Positions 10,061 through 20,000 of a DNA stretch of 64,000 nucleotides are shown piece by piece. Under the pieces are notes generated by a model, which was given only the letters and a program-made list of their open reading frames with translations, was not told the DNA's origin and ran no database searches. Source of the DNA: Paenibacillus selenitireducens (lineage in GTDB: Bacteria > Bacillota > Bacilli > Paenibacillales > Paenibacillaceae); the NCBI RefSeq assembly GCF_002021565.1, contig NZ_MSZX01000013.1, positions 68,803-132,802 on the forward strand, given 5' to 3'. How positions within the stretch are numbered: the stretch's first letter is position 1; each line of letters opens with the position of its first letter. Both the position numbers and the translations under genes were made by a program.

Positions 10061-10110
10061 AAAAAGGAGCATCTCTCGAGAACCATATCTCGGGTGGGAG
10101 CTCCTTTTTA
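10061..10110 (+). terminator. Intrinsic terminator after the two-component operon
   Basis: AAAAAGGAGC pairs with GCTCCTTTTT across an internal region that itself contains a CTCGAG/CTCGGG stem. The T-rich tail follows. It lies 9 bp after the kinase stop codon. Confidence 0.85.
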
Positions 10111-10281
10111 TTTTATACAACAGTTAGGCTAGCGCGAAGTTTGCCTTCTCCCTAAATTTGTTACAAAAGAATAAATCTTGTTGGAATAAGGGGCGCCTAC
10201 CAGAGCATTCGCACAATCGAATGATGCAAATTCCTCATATGATTATCCTAGGTGTTCATTCCATAAGGAGGGTAAATTCTC

Positions 10282-11532
10282 ATGTCATTAGCATTCAAGC
10301 AGAATGAGAAATGCTATAAATTCGATTGTTTGCCGAAAGGTGAAAGCATACTTCAATTCGTGTTCCGCAATGAGACGAATCAACCGTTATGTGATCTGCT
10401 TATTTCGATAAGTAAAAAAAAATACGATATGAAAGACTTTGAACCAGAGCTCGTCCGGATTACAAGTAATGATTCAGAGCATAAGAGTCATGAAAAGAAG
10501 CCATTCTGTGAATGTGATGACTGCAAGGAAGAGCGAAAGAAGAAGCGCAGACACCAGTCCGCAAAACCGTCCCATCCTCATGATTGCGAATGCGATCCAT
10601 GTAAGAAGAAGAGAGAGGATAAAGAGAAAGAAGATGACCATCATTCAGGGCATCACAAACCGGATTGCGGATGTGATCACCCCCACCATGGTCCTTGCAA
10701 GAAGAAACCTCATGATCGCAGCAAGAAGAAACATTATGTCTACTCCAATGATCATCATCATTCGGGTCATCACAAACCGGATTGCGAATGTGATCATCAC
10801 CACGACGACGATCACTGCATGAAGAAACATCATGACCACTGCACTCACTATCATCATTTAGGTCATCACAAACCGGATTGCGGATGCCATCATCATCACG
10901 ACGATCACGGCAAGAAGAAACATCATGACCACTGCAAACACCATCATCATTCGGGTCATCACAAACCGAATTGCGGATGCCATCATCATCACGACGATCA
11001 CTGCACTCACCATCATCATTCGGGTCATCACAAACCGGATTGCGGATGCCATCATCATCACGACGATCACTGCACTCACCATCATCATTCGGGTCATCAC
11101 AAACCGGATTGCGGATGCCATCATCATCACCACGACGATCACGGCAAGATGAAGCATCATGACCACTGCACTCACCATCATCATTCGGGTCATCACAAAC
11201 ATGATTGCGGATGCCACCATCACCATGAAGAACACGGCAAAATGAAGCATCATGATTGTGACAGACCTCAAGGCACTAGCATTGCAACGGTCAAGATCCA
11301 GACGACTTCCTTCGCTGACGTGCTAGAGTGGTGTTCGCCAAGCAAAAAGGTATGTATCGAATTTGAAGAGCTTTTTAACGGAAAGTGCATCCCTACGCAT
11401 GCGCCTAACAACGTCCTGATTGTAACGCTTATACTTACAAGACCATTACGCGGGGATGAAGTGATTACGTTCGAACCAAGCAGCGGACTCTGGCCTGTGT
11501 TGATCAATGAATCTCACTGTTCGGATGATTAA
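10282..11532 (+). CDS. Histidine/cysteine-rich repeat protein, probable metal binder
   Basis: I do not recognise this 416-residue protein as a named family. A non-repetitive N-terminal region (about 1-72) is followed by CECDDCKEE and CECDPCKKK motifs. Then come seven tandem units (about residues 118-325) that begin HHSGHHKPDCGC or a close variant and continue into runs of His, Asp and Lys. A C-terminal region (about 326-416) is again non-repetitive, with four cysteines. There is no signal peptide. The density of His and Cys indicates binding of Ni, Zn, Co or Cu, for storage, sequestration or as a spore or cell-surface component; which of these is unknown. The start is set by AAGGAGGG ahead of the ATG. 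It appears monocistronic between two terminators. Confidence 0.85.
   Translation: MSLAFKQNEKCYKFDCLPKGESILQFVFRNETNQPLCDLLISISKKKYDMKDFEPELVRITSNDSEHKSHEKKPFCECDDCKEERKKKRRHQSAKPSHPHDCECDPCKKKREDKEKEDDHHSGHHKPDCGCDHPHHGPCKKKPHDRSKKKHYVYSNDHHHSGHHKPDCECDHHHDDDHCMKKHHDHCTHYHHLGHHKPDCGCHHHHDDHGKKKHHDHCKHHHHSGHHKPNCGCHHHHDDHCTHHHHSGHHKPDCGCHHHHDDHCTHHHHSGHHKPDCGCHHHHHDDHGKMKHHDHCTHHHHSGHHKHDCGCHHHHEEHGKMKHHDCDRPQGTSIATVKIQTTSFADVLEWCSPSKKVCIEFEELFNGKCIPTHAPNNVLIVTLILTRPLRGDEVITFEPSSGLWPVLINESHCSDD
10635..11260. repeat. Minisatellite-like repeat array inside the His/Cys-rich gene
   Basis: Seven in-frame units share the DNA core CATCACAAACCGGATTGCGG or a close variant. Spacing varies between about 69 and 115 bp because of different numbers of CAT/CAC/GAC codons. 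Near-identical DNA suggests recent expansion, and copy number is likely to vary between strains. Confidence 0.9.
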
Positions 11533-11548
11533 TGTTAATAATATGACG

Positions 11549-11596
11549 ACAAAGGAGCTTCCCTTGTGATCGATTCACAACGGTCAGCTCCTTTGT
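11549..11596. terminator. Long hairpin terminator after the His-rich gene
   Basis: ACAAAGGAGCT and AGCTCCTTTGT form an 11-bp perfect stem that encloses a second hairpin, TTGTGA/TCACAA. It lies between the plus-strand stop at 11532 and the converging minus-strand gene ending at 11641, so it may serve both. The downstream T-run is short. Confidence 0.7.
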
Positions 11597-11640
11597 TCCA
11601 TTCATCCTATGACTACGACTCCCCCTTACTCCACCTACTT

Positions 11641-12669
11641 CTATTTCTGCACTTGGACGAAACTAACTTGAAGATACGTACATATTCTCCATATCCACTC
11701 TAACGGTCCCATGCGGAAATAGCGAAGCCACATCCAGCTAAATAGCATTTGAACAGCATAGATTCCTATACATAAGAGCGTGGTTTGAATCGGCGTGACA
11801 CGTCCGAATAAGTTCAGCACATGCCCCAAACCCAAGATGATGACGGTCTGCCCTATATAATTGGTCAGTGCCATCCTTCCGTAATACTTCAATGGACACA
11901 GGATTCGCTGCACGAATTTGATCTGTAGAAGTCTCATCAACGTCGTTACATAACAGACAGACAAGATTGCTCCCACATACACCTCTAGCAGACTGTAATA
12001 CGTGAGCTGCCTAACGACCGACTCCGGCGTCGTGTCATCAATCGCCAACATCATCGTATCCCCCATCAATAGATACTGACCTGCTAAACCCACGATCCCG
12101 AGAACGCATGCGGTCCATTGCACACGCTTGATTTTCGACATCCATACATCGATCTGCTCAAACACACCATACTGACCCATCGCTAACCCTAACAGAAACA
12201 TCGGAAGAATCATGCCGGCCTTCCCCGCTATGACACATAGCGGTACCATCAAGATGCAAGCAAGTATCACATTGGTCCGAGACTTCAACCTATAAAAGGG
12301 GATTAATATAAAGCCCACTATGGCATACAAGAACAAAGCTTCCCCAGGCTGAAACTGCTTATGAAAATAACCAACAACAAGAAGGGCGACGAGTCTTCGA
12401 ATGAAAAGAAAGAGACTGTTTACCCCTTTCACCTTCGCACGGGATATAAAAATATAAAATCCAACGCCGAACAAAAAAGAGAATATCGCAAAAAATCGGG
12501 CTTCCACAAATAACTGCAGAAACATCTCCATCGTCCGGTTTGCCGTCCCCGCTTCGGCTTCAGGAACCTGAAGTAATGCGAGAATATTAACAAGAACGAT
12601 CCCCATTAACGCAAATCCGCGCAAATAGTCCAGCGTATCGATCCGTTGATTCGTTATCTGTGATGGCAT
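11641..12669 (-). CDS. DUF418-family integral membrane protein
   Basis: The protein is 342 residues long from the ATG at 12669, chosen because GGAGAGG precedes it; an upstream in-frame start would add 23 unlikely residues. It opens with the family-typical RIDTLDYLRGFALMGIVLVN and has about eight to nine hydrophobic segments. The C-terminal half contains GRMALTNYIGQTVI and a late WLRYFRMGPLEWIWR, both diagnostic of DUF418 (YeiB-like) proteins. The biochemical function of the family is unknown. No operon partner is visible; the gene converges on the His-rich protein gene. Confidence 0.88.
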   Translation of the reverse strand: MPSQITNQRIDTLDYLRGFALMGIVLVNILALLQVPEAEAGTANRTMEMFLQLFVEARFFAIFSFLFGVGFYIFISRAKVKGVNSLFLFIRRLVALLVVGYFHKQFQPGEALFLYAIVGFILIPFYRLKSRTNVILACILMVPLCVIAGKAGMILPMFLLGLAMGQYGVFEQIDVWMSKIKRVQWTACVLGIVGLAGQYLLMGDTMMLAIDDTTPESVVRQLTYYSLLEVYVGAILSVCYVTTLMRLLQIKFVQRILCPLKYYGRMALTNYIGQTVIILGLGHVLNLFGRVTPIQTTLLCIGIYAVQMLFSWMWLRYFRMGPLEWIWRICTYLQVSFVQVQK

Positions 12670-12950
12670 ATGACCTCTCCTTCGAGTGAAGTTCTTCTCC
12701 GTACAGCGTACTCGATTCAAGATGCCAGCAGCCACCATGACGACTTACAGAAATCCTACAGTTTTGTAAGGCAAAGAATAAAGAATCAAATCCCTATCCA
12801 TATCTATTCATATCCACATCCAAGTAATATTATATTTAATATATGCTGATTATATATATTACTTTAAACGGGATATCAAAAACCGATATAATCTATTTTC
12901 ACTACAGTATAAACGCCAATTTTCACGATTTCATGCAATCCAATGGAATA

Positions 12951-12991
12951 AAACCGGTTTATTGACTCCTAAAAGATATATTTGATATAAT
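12951..12991 (+). promoter_or_regulatory. Promoter and candidate operator of the GntR/LacI-type regulator
   Basis: TTGACT (12962-12967) and TATAAT (12986-12991) are 18 bp apart. The 10-bp palindrome AAACCGGTTT (12951-12960) abuts the -35 box and is a plausible regulator site. The remaining 12670-12950 interval is very AT-rich with no gene visible. Confidence 0.65.
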
Positions 12992-13030
12992 AAATAAAAC
13001 TATTTGTTTAAAAAAGTGGAGGGTAGTGTG

Positions 13031-14197
13031 ATGCAGAACGACCGGCAACCCCTATATATGCAAATTAAAAAATATTTCAAGGAGCTGATCTCCTCAGGTG
13101 CCTTATCCACTGACGATAAGATTCCTGCCGAAAAGGATTTGATGAAACAGTTCGATGTCAGTCGAATTACCGTTGCCAACGCGCTTGCGCAGCTGGCTGC
13201 AGAAGGATGGATCTATCGGATTCCTGGACGAGGCAGCTTCGTTAGTAAAGAAGCGCAGCACCTTTTTCAAATAAGCAGGCCCGAATCAAAGTCTGAAGAT
13301 TCTCCTCTCTTCATCCCTACGGCACCGATCCATCACCGCAAAATGATCGGTTTTCTCATTCCGAATATCATAGACTTTTTCGCCATCCGTTTGTTGAATG
13401 GCATGAAAGATGCCTTAGCAGGTACGGATTATTATCTGGTTATTCGATTCACCAATAATAATAAGCAAGAAGAGAAGGATGCGGTCCTCGACCTTATCCA
13501 GAAAGGGGCTGTCGGGCTTATCGTCTTTCCTTCTGACGCTGAAAATTATAACGAAGAAATATTGGCCTTGAAGCTGAAGCATTTCCCGTTCGTATTAGTG
13601 GATCGCTATTTCCCAGGCGTTGAAACGGATTATGTTGCATCTGACGGATTCCTAGGTGTACAACTTGCGGTCAACCATCTGTGGGAACTCGGACATCGGA
13701 AGATCGCGATTTGTTCAGATTCTCCTTTGCCAACCTTGACCGTTGAAGACCGGATCGCAGGCTACATGGAATCCATGAAACAAAAGGGCGTGCTCATTGA
13801 CCCAGCCCTCATTCTAACGGAGTTCAATGTGAACTATAACAATATTGAAGAAGATCAACCTCTGTACCGCTATATCAAAAACGGTATGGCTTCCGCATTC
13901 ATCACGCTCAACGCAAGTTTGGGGCTGCACATCGCTTCGATCGCCAAAAAACTAGATATGCGAGTCCCAGAGGATATCTCCATCATAACTTTTGATGATC
14001 CTTCACCAGGATTTGACGAATCCGGCATTTTCACATTTGTCTCTCAAGGCGAAGCAGAAATGGGACGCAAAGCGATGCAAATCTTACTGGGCCTGCTTAA
14101 CAAACCAGCCATACAAGAGCGCCATTATCACAAAATCATTTTAAAGCCGGAACTTGTCGTTCGGAATTCAACAGGTAGTTTTTCAAACGGTCATTAA
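13031..14197 (+). CDS. GntR-type DNA-binding / LacI-type sensor transcriptional regulator
   Basis: The start at 13031 follows GGAGGG by 7 bp, giving 388 residues. The N-terminal winged helix (about 1-75: LYMQIKKYFKELISSGAL, FDVSRITVANALAQLAAEG, then PGRGSFVS) is GntR-like. The C-terminal part (about 105-385) is a periplasmic-binding-protein-like sugar sensor with LVDRYFPG, GHRKIAICSD and the late MGRKAMQILLGLL. This architecture (AraR-like) is typical of sugar-operon repressors. It converges on the minus-strand mannosidase operon, which it probably controls in response to a mannose-containing ligand. That link rests on position only. Confidence 0.9.
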   Translation: MQNDRQPLYMQIKKYFKELISSGALSTDDKIPAEKDLMKQFDVSRITVANALAQLAAEGWIYRIPGRGSFVSKEAQHLFQISRPESKSEDSPLFIPTAPIHHRKMIGFLIPNIIDFFAIRLLNGMKDALAGTDYYLVIRFTNNNKQEEKDAVLDLIQKGAVGLIVFPSDAENYNEEILALKLKHFPFVLVDRYFPGVETDYVASDGFLGVQLAVNHLWELGHRKIAICSDSPLPTLTVEDRIAGYMESMKQKGVLIDPALILTEFNVNYNNIEEDQPLYRYIKNGMASAFITLNASLGLHIASIAKKLDMRVPEDISIITFDDPSPGFDESGIFTFVSQGEAEMGRKAMQILLGLLNKPAIQERHYHKIILKPELVVRNSTGSFSNGH

Positions 14198-14280
14198 AAG
14201 GCTGAATGCCAAGTAAGTTCCATATCACATACAAAAAGCCCGGCATACGAAAGCCGTCCAGACAAAAATCGAGGGCATGT

Positions 14281-14321
14281 AAAAAAAAGATCGCATTCCC
14301 ACCGTCACGGGGAATGCGATC
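14281..14321 (-). terminator. Intrinsic terminator of the mannoside operon
   Basis: A 12-bp stem, GATCGCATTCCC against GGGAATGCGATC, is followed on the minus strand by eight T residues, 19 bp after the GH38 stop codon. Confidence 0.9.
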
Positions 14322-14339
14322 TTTCATTATACGTGGATC

Positions 14340-17072
14340 TTAACGCATGAAACCTACGGTTATAATCTCACAAGGACCAACCTCATAGCTGAACCGACCT
14401 TCTGCTGTCGTCTCCATCCGAGCACCGCGCTCTTCAAGGATGTTGCTCTTATACGCATCATCGTATGTGATTTGGCTCGCTACCGATAATGTTGTCGGTT
14501 GAGAGCTCATGTTATACCAACGAAGCATAAGATCATCTGTGCCTTCATTCATCTTCATGGATGAGAAGGAAAGTGTGCTGTGATCCACTTGGAATGGTGC
14601 AAATGCTGGCGCAATCGTTCCAGCGTGTACACCGGTTTGAGCGATTGTCCATGGCACTTGGAATTGATAAGCCTCCGCATACGCGCCGGAGTTCAATCCA
14701 TCGCCGTCGTGTGGAATCACTTCCATACGGACAACATGTTCGCCAATGCATTGCGCTTCAGGCGTCGGGAAGTAACCCCAGTCCCCAAGCTCACCCGATG
14801 AACGAAGTAGTGTCACAGCAATGGTGTTGCGGCCATCGCGAAGCACTTCATACTCGTTCAAGCCGAGGTTCGCAACCGTCAAGCCTGCCCCTGCTTCACT
14901 CACATCCACAAAAGCTTGCTGATGTTGCGTATTGCTCGGGTTCTCCCATTCTGGCGCTGGCTCATTATCGCGCGTTGGAATCTCGAACATCGAGTCGACG
15001 TGATGAACAGCTGCTTCTACGTCTGTCGGGAACAAGGCGCGGATGCGATGATCCTTCGCTTGGTTGTTGAATGATGCTTCGATTTCAACGCCTTTGCCCT
15101 GTTTGCTCAAGCTGATTACTGTGCGAATCGTCAAAGGTACCATAACATTCGAACGTTGTGCTTTACGATTCGGGAAGTACACACATTCACGTTGTTCTTG
15201 GTCCAACAATTCATCCGCTGAAGCTGGAATTTCCCAAGCATGAACAACTTCAAGCGAAGCACGATACGGCGTGTCTTCCAATACGCGGATCGAAGCTTTC
15301 AACCCTTTGGTCGTCAAGGCAATTTCGCCATCCGGCTGCTTGTACATGTATTCGTTACCGATATCGCCGGTATTCTCGTAAACGCCAAGGTCTTGGTATG
15401 TCCGTCCGTTGCGTTTGTCAACGAGCGTAAATGATCCGTCCTCGGCTACGTCAACACGCAGCATATCGTTCTCTATGGTCCGTTCTGCTTGGAAGAGCGA
15501 ATCCGCAACCGCTGGTGTTGCCTCACTTCTCACCCAAGCATACGTTCTTAGTCCCATTGCCGGCACATTCGTAGCTTCGAAGGTAAGTTTTACTTTGCGA
15601 GCCATGTACGGCTGACGGAACATATCATCCGGTAGATCATACCCGAATTGATGTCCTAGATCTTCCACGGTATGCGGAATGATTTGACCTTCAGCATCCA
15701 CTAGCACCCGGTTGGAAAGATCGAACTCTTTCATCCGGCGGCTTGTCTCTTCGAGCCCATGTCCATCACGGAAATACAAGCGCGCTGCATCCAGTTCAAT
15801 CGTAACCACGCCGCTGCGCTCCCAACCCGTGGTGTTAAAGGCCACAACAGGAACAGCGTGCTCTCCCCATTGTGCGAAGCTCGACGTATCCACGGCATCC
15901 GCCAACGCTTGCTTCGTCTCATCCACGATGGATTCTGCGACATGACGGCTCTTCTCGAAACGCGTTACCATTTCGCGATGCACTTCATCTACGCTGCAGC
16001 CGCAAATGCTGTCATGCGGATGGTTCTGCATCAAGGTCTTCCACGCATACGTGAACAAATGATGCGGGTATTTCTCTCCAACTTTAAGTACATGCGCGAT
16101 GGATGCAAGCGGCTCTGCCACTTTCTCCAATAAAGCTTGACCCTGTTGGTTCATTTGCTTCAAATAGACGCGTGAAGACGCGGTATTCACGAGTGTTGAC
16201 CAACCATCTGTCCGTTGGCTGCGCAATTCACCGCGAACGGAAGACAACTCCCGATCTAATGAACGCTCCACAGATTGGAGATAATCGACGAAGTTCGAAT
16301 GTACGAATTTCGTATCCGGATACAGCTCACGCGCTACCCGAATCGCTTCCGGCAGATCCAGTTGGATCGGCTGGTGGTCGCAACCATTCATGAACAACAA
16401 TTCGCCTGTCGAAGCATACTTCTCCGCATCCGCCAACTTCCGTGTCCAGTACGCTTTCGCTTCTTCCGGATCCGCTGGGACTTCATTCCCGTTGGAATAC
16501 CAGTTGGCAAACAAGATACCTAACACGTTCGAACCGTCCGGTCCTTCCCATCTCAATTCGGAGAAGGAAGACTCATAATCGCCGTCTGAGACGGTGTTGT
16601 TGAAGCCCGTAGGCTTCACGCCGCGTCCGAAGACCGCATTCTGGATACCGGATTGCTGCATCAGCTGTGGAGTTTGGCCTACAAGGCCGAAGGTATCCGG
16701 GAAGTACCCTACTTTTGATACCGGGCCATAACGCAATGCGTCCTGATGTCCAATCTGCATGTTCCGTACATTGGCTTCCCCGCTAGTCAGGAACGCATCC
16801 TGCAGGATATACCATGGGCCGATCAGAATACGGCCATCGCGAATGTGCTTCGCCAACCGATCCTTCTGATCAGGGCGAACTTGCAAATAATCTTCCAGAA
16901 TAATCGTCTGTCCGTCTAAATAAAAGCTGCGATAATTCGGATCTTGATCGAGCTTATCGAGCAGCGTATCCACTAATTTCACGAGACGAACATGATGCTT
17001 CTCATAAGGCAAGTACCATTCCCGGTCCCAGTGGGTGTGGGAAATAATATGGGCTGTTCTTTGCTTACTCAT
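14340..17072 (-). CDS. Glycoside hydrolase family 38 alpha-mannosidase
   Basis: This 910-residue cytoplasmic-type enzyme (no signal peptide) starts after GAGGAGG. Family GH38 is clear from the Zn motif HTHWDREW (residues 12-19), the nucleophile region GYFPDTFGLVGQ (D126 likely nucleophile and metal ligand) and the second metal histidine in HPHDSICGCSVDEVH (about 351-365). The middle three-helix bundle and the beta-rich C-terminal half follow the usual layout, and the length matches bacterial GH38 enzymes. It would release alpha-linked mannose from imported oligosaccharides. It is the last gene of an operon with GH125 and a GH-A enzyme, consistent with degradation of N-glycan or mannan fragments. 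The linkage preference cannot be read from the sequence. Confidence 0.93.
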   Translation of the reverse strand: MSKQRTAHIISHTHWDREWYLPYEKHHVRLVKLVDTLLDKLDQDPNYRSFYLDGQTIILEDYLQVRPDQKDRLAKHIRDGRILIGPWYILQDAFLTSGEANVRNMQIGHQDALRYGPVSKVGYFPDTFGLVGQTPQLMQQSGIQNAVFGRGVKPTGFNNTVSDGDYESSFSELRWEGPDGSNVLGILFANWYSNGNEVPADPEEAKAYWTRKLADAEKYASTGELLFMNGCDHQPIQLDLPEAIRVARELYPDTKFVHSNFVDYLQSVERSLDRELSSVRGELRSQRTDGWSTLVNTASSRVYLKQMNQQGQALLEKVAEPLASIAHVLKVGEKYPHHLFTYAWKTLMQNHPHDSICGCSVDEVHREMVTRFEKSRHVAESIVDETKQALADAVDTSSFAQWGEHAVPVVAFNTTGWERSGVVTIELDAARLYFRDGHGLEETSRRMKEFDLSNRVLVDAEGQIIPHTVEDLGHQFGYDLPDDMFRQPYMARKVKLTFEATNVPAMGLRTYAWVRSEATPAVADSLFQAERTIENDMLRVDVAEDGSFTLVDKRNGRTYQDLGVYENTGDIGNEYMYKQPDGEIALTTKGLKASIRVLEDTPYRASLEVVHAWEIPASADELLDQEQRECVYFPNRKAQRSNVMVPLTIRTVISLSKQGKGVEIEASFNNQAKDHRIRALFPTDVEAAVHHVDSMFEIPTRDNEPAPEWENPSNTQHQQAFVDVSEAGAGLTVANLGLNEYEVLRDGRNTIAVTLLRSSGELGDWGYFPTPEAQCIGEHVVRMEVIPHDGDGLNSGAYAEAYQFQVPWTIAQTGVHAGTIAPAFAPFQVDHSTLSFSSMKMNEGTDDLMLRWYNMSSQPTTLSVASQITYDDAYKSNILEERGARMETTAEGRFSYEVGPCEIITVGFMR

Positions 17073-17086
17073 CGTTGTCTCCTCCT

Positions 17087-20000
17087 CTATTTCGAACTCA
17101 CTTCAATATATACTTCATCCGGACGATAGACCGATAATAACTTGCCGCTAGCATCCGTTGCGAATAGCACAGATCTCTCTTTTCCCAATACAAAGGCATA
17201 AGAAGTGCCCGTCTCTGTATCTTTCACTTCAATATTCACGTCCCAAGCAAACTCCGAGACGAATGTATAGAGGAATCCTTCGCTGAACGCAATCTTGCGT
17301 CCATATACCCCTGCATGCTCGCCGCCATGAATCCACTCCAAACCGGCTTCACAACCCGCAGCATCCAACGCATGTCGATATAATGCTTCAACGGCTGCCG
17401 TGTTGTCATTCAGTTCGATTGGCAGCGGACTCCATAATAAGCGACCTTGCCCTAACGGAATATCGACCAATGCGTCTCCAATGGTAGTCATGTTCTCTCC
17501 TACACGAACTTCCTTGTTCACTTCTGCAATGCGGCGATGCCCGTAAGAAACAGGGACCTTCACCCCTTGAATATCAAGGATCTCTTCACGTTGTACATTC
17601 GATATCTTACTTTCGCCGACAAGTTCTTTAAATCGCTTATGTTCTCTCCAATACGCATCCAAGCTAATCGGTCCGGTTACCAGCAAGGTTGCCCCTGTCT
17701 TCTTCACGATCTCCATCAATCTTGCCATCGCCGCATCATCGACGTTGTGCGCACTCGGTAACAGAATAAGCTTCGCTGGATTTGCTTCCAGCGCATCCAG
17801 ATGATATTCCGAAACCGCACGGAACGGCATATTCAATTGATACGATAAGACGCGCGTTAACCGCGTTGTTGATTCGAAGGCCAATTTCCGGTTCGAAAAG
17901 TCATTGGAGTACGGGAACACAGCTACGACTTCTTCCAGCTTGCGACCGTGGAATAGATCCCGAATCTCACCCATGAAACGTCCAAAATCATAAGACACAT
18001 TCGCCTCAGGCTTCTCGGTACCATCCGCACGCAAAGCGCCGATATGCGATTCATTCGCATTATCCATATAGAAGTTCGTATTCCAAATCCATTGAATCGC
18101 ACCAGCTCCACCTGTTGAGAAGGCATAAGCATATTTCCGTTCAAGGAAATTCCGCAGCTCCTGCTCTGAACGTTTGGCATGGCCTTCTGGCGTCTCCACA
18201 TACATAATGCCTGTCTCTTGAATCACATTCGGTTTATCCGGTGTCTTCGCGAAAATCCCGTCCCAGACGAGGTAATCATTGAACCACCACGAGTGGACCG
18301 TTGTATAATCCACGGCTTCTTCATAGAAAAACGGCGATGGACGCTGTGCACCTAGTGCTTCATCCTGTCCTACCGTTACCAGGTGATCCGGACATTGTTC
18401 CTTAATCGTATCAACCAATTGCTTCGCCCAACGGTTATGCATCTCCATGGAGAACAAGCAGTAATCGAGCCAACGCGTTCCCTTCTTCGCACGGTGCATA
18501 TCCTGCACATCGAAGTTGATCTCTTCCGCGCCAGGAACCGTTGCTGCTGAGAAGCTAGGAAGCTGCTCCGGCGACATGTTCCAACGCTCTTGAAGAACTT
18601 CGATCCGCTCATGACGCTGCTCTAACCACGCGATAAATGCAGTCTGTTCATACCGATCATGGCAAGAACGAGGACCATTGGAGAAGATAAGCGCCGGATC
18701 GAACATGGAAGGCTCATTGATCAAATCCCAATCCACATGCGTTGAATGTTTGTGACGGGACACGATAGAACGAATAAATCGTTTCTGCGCCTCAACGCTC
18801 TGCGGATCCAAGTAAGGATTGACCCCTTCCCACGTCTCTGGCGTGAAGGAGAAGAACGTAAATGTTAATTGCAATCCATGTTTCTTCGCCGTAAGGAAGA
18901 ACGCGTCGATTGCGCGCAGCACTTCTTCCGAAGCATGCCCATCCACTTGCATAATATTGCGATAAGCTGTCCAGATTCCTGTACGAATCCAGTTAATTCC
19001 CGCTTTCGCCATCTGTGCCATATCACGGTCCCAGACCGCCGCATTCGGCAGGAATAAAAATTTACGCGCCACATCGGACGTCATATAGGTCATGCCGACC
19101 ACCGGAAGAGGTCGACCGTCTTTGATGAAATAATCACGATCGCGCGTGATCGGACTTCCCGATGACAACAAAGCCGCATCTCGACCCCAGAAGCCTTGGT
19201 GAAGTACTCGAACTTCACCGTCAGGCGCCATAGCGACGCAGATGATGCGATACATTCCACGCTGAATATCAAGAGGAACTTGAATACGCTCGTAGGAAAT
19301 CTCGCTGCTTACCGCTACTGAATGCTGATGGTTCCAGCGCTGCTGCCCGTCTTCCCGTTCCACTGTAATATCGAATGTCCAGGCGTCTGTCTGGTTTCGT
19401 TCACCCTTACGTAACTCGTGATGAAGCCTTTGCGTCTGCAAAGTCAGAATCGCTTGTTCACCTGGCTCATACGTAGCGTAATTAGGCTTCATCCATAGTT
19501 CAGTCACTTGCTTCGCGCAGAATGCGACCCAAGAAGCCAACGCGTCTGCTCCGCCTTGTTCGAAGAACGAATGGGATAACGCGAGGTTTACGAACATCCA
19601 ACGTGATCCGATGAATTCTCCGCGCACATTCTCCCATAATACGATCGGTGCCGCGACCTCGCGATCTGTCGCACTGATCCCTTTTAATAACGGATAAATC
19701 TGTGTACTCATCGTTCCCGCGGACCCCATTTGATGCGGCAAATCGCTATTGCGGGTCGTATGTGGAACCATATTCCATGTATCTTGAATGGTAAACAACG
19801 ACTCCTGCCCCGCAAGGAGAGGAATCGTGTCTAAAGCTTGCCATGTCTTCACCGGTGTAGAGTCGACACGCAGCATTTCATGAATATAAAGCTCTTGGTG
19901 ATAAGTTGTTTGTTCCGCTTCGACGACCCATGTATTGGATTCGTAACGAACCGGGCATTTGAACGCCGCACCGCCGATGCTGATGAAGCCGCCGCCTCGT

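Noticed and set aside
10858-11271. Minus-strand open frame (137 codons) rich in Met/Val opposite the His repeat gene
   Set aside because: It is a mirror of the CAT/CAC-rich repeat codons, has no ribosome-binding site and gives a low-complexity peptide.
14136-14327. Minus-strand frame of 63 codons downstream of the GH38 gene
   Set aside because: It overlaps the operon terminator and the end of the regulator gene and has no ribosome-binding site.
14561-15070. Plus-strand open frame of 169 codons inside the GH38 gene
   Set aside because: It is antisense to well-conserved GH38 coding sequence, lacks a ribosome-binding site and has no recognisable motif.
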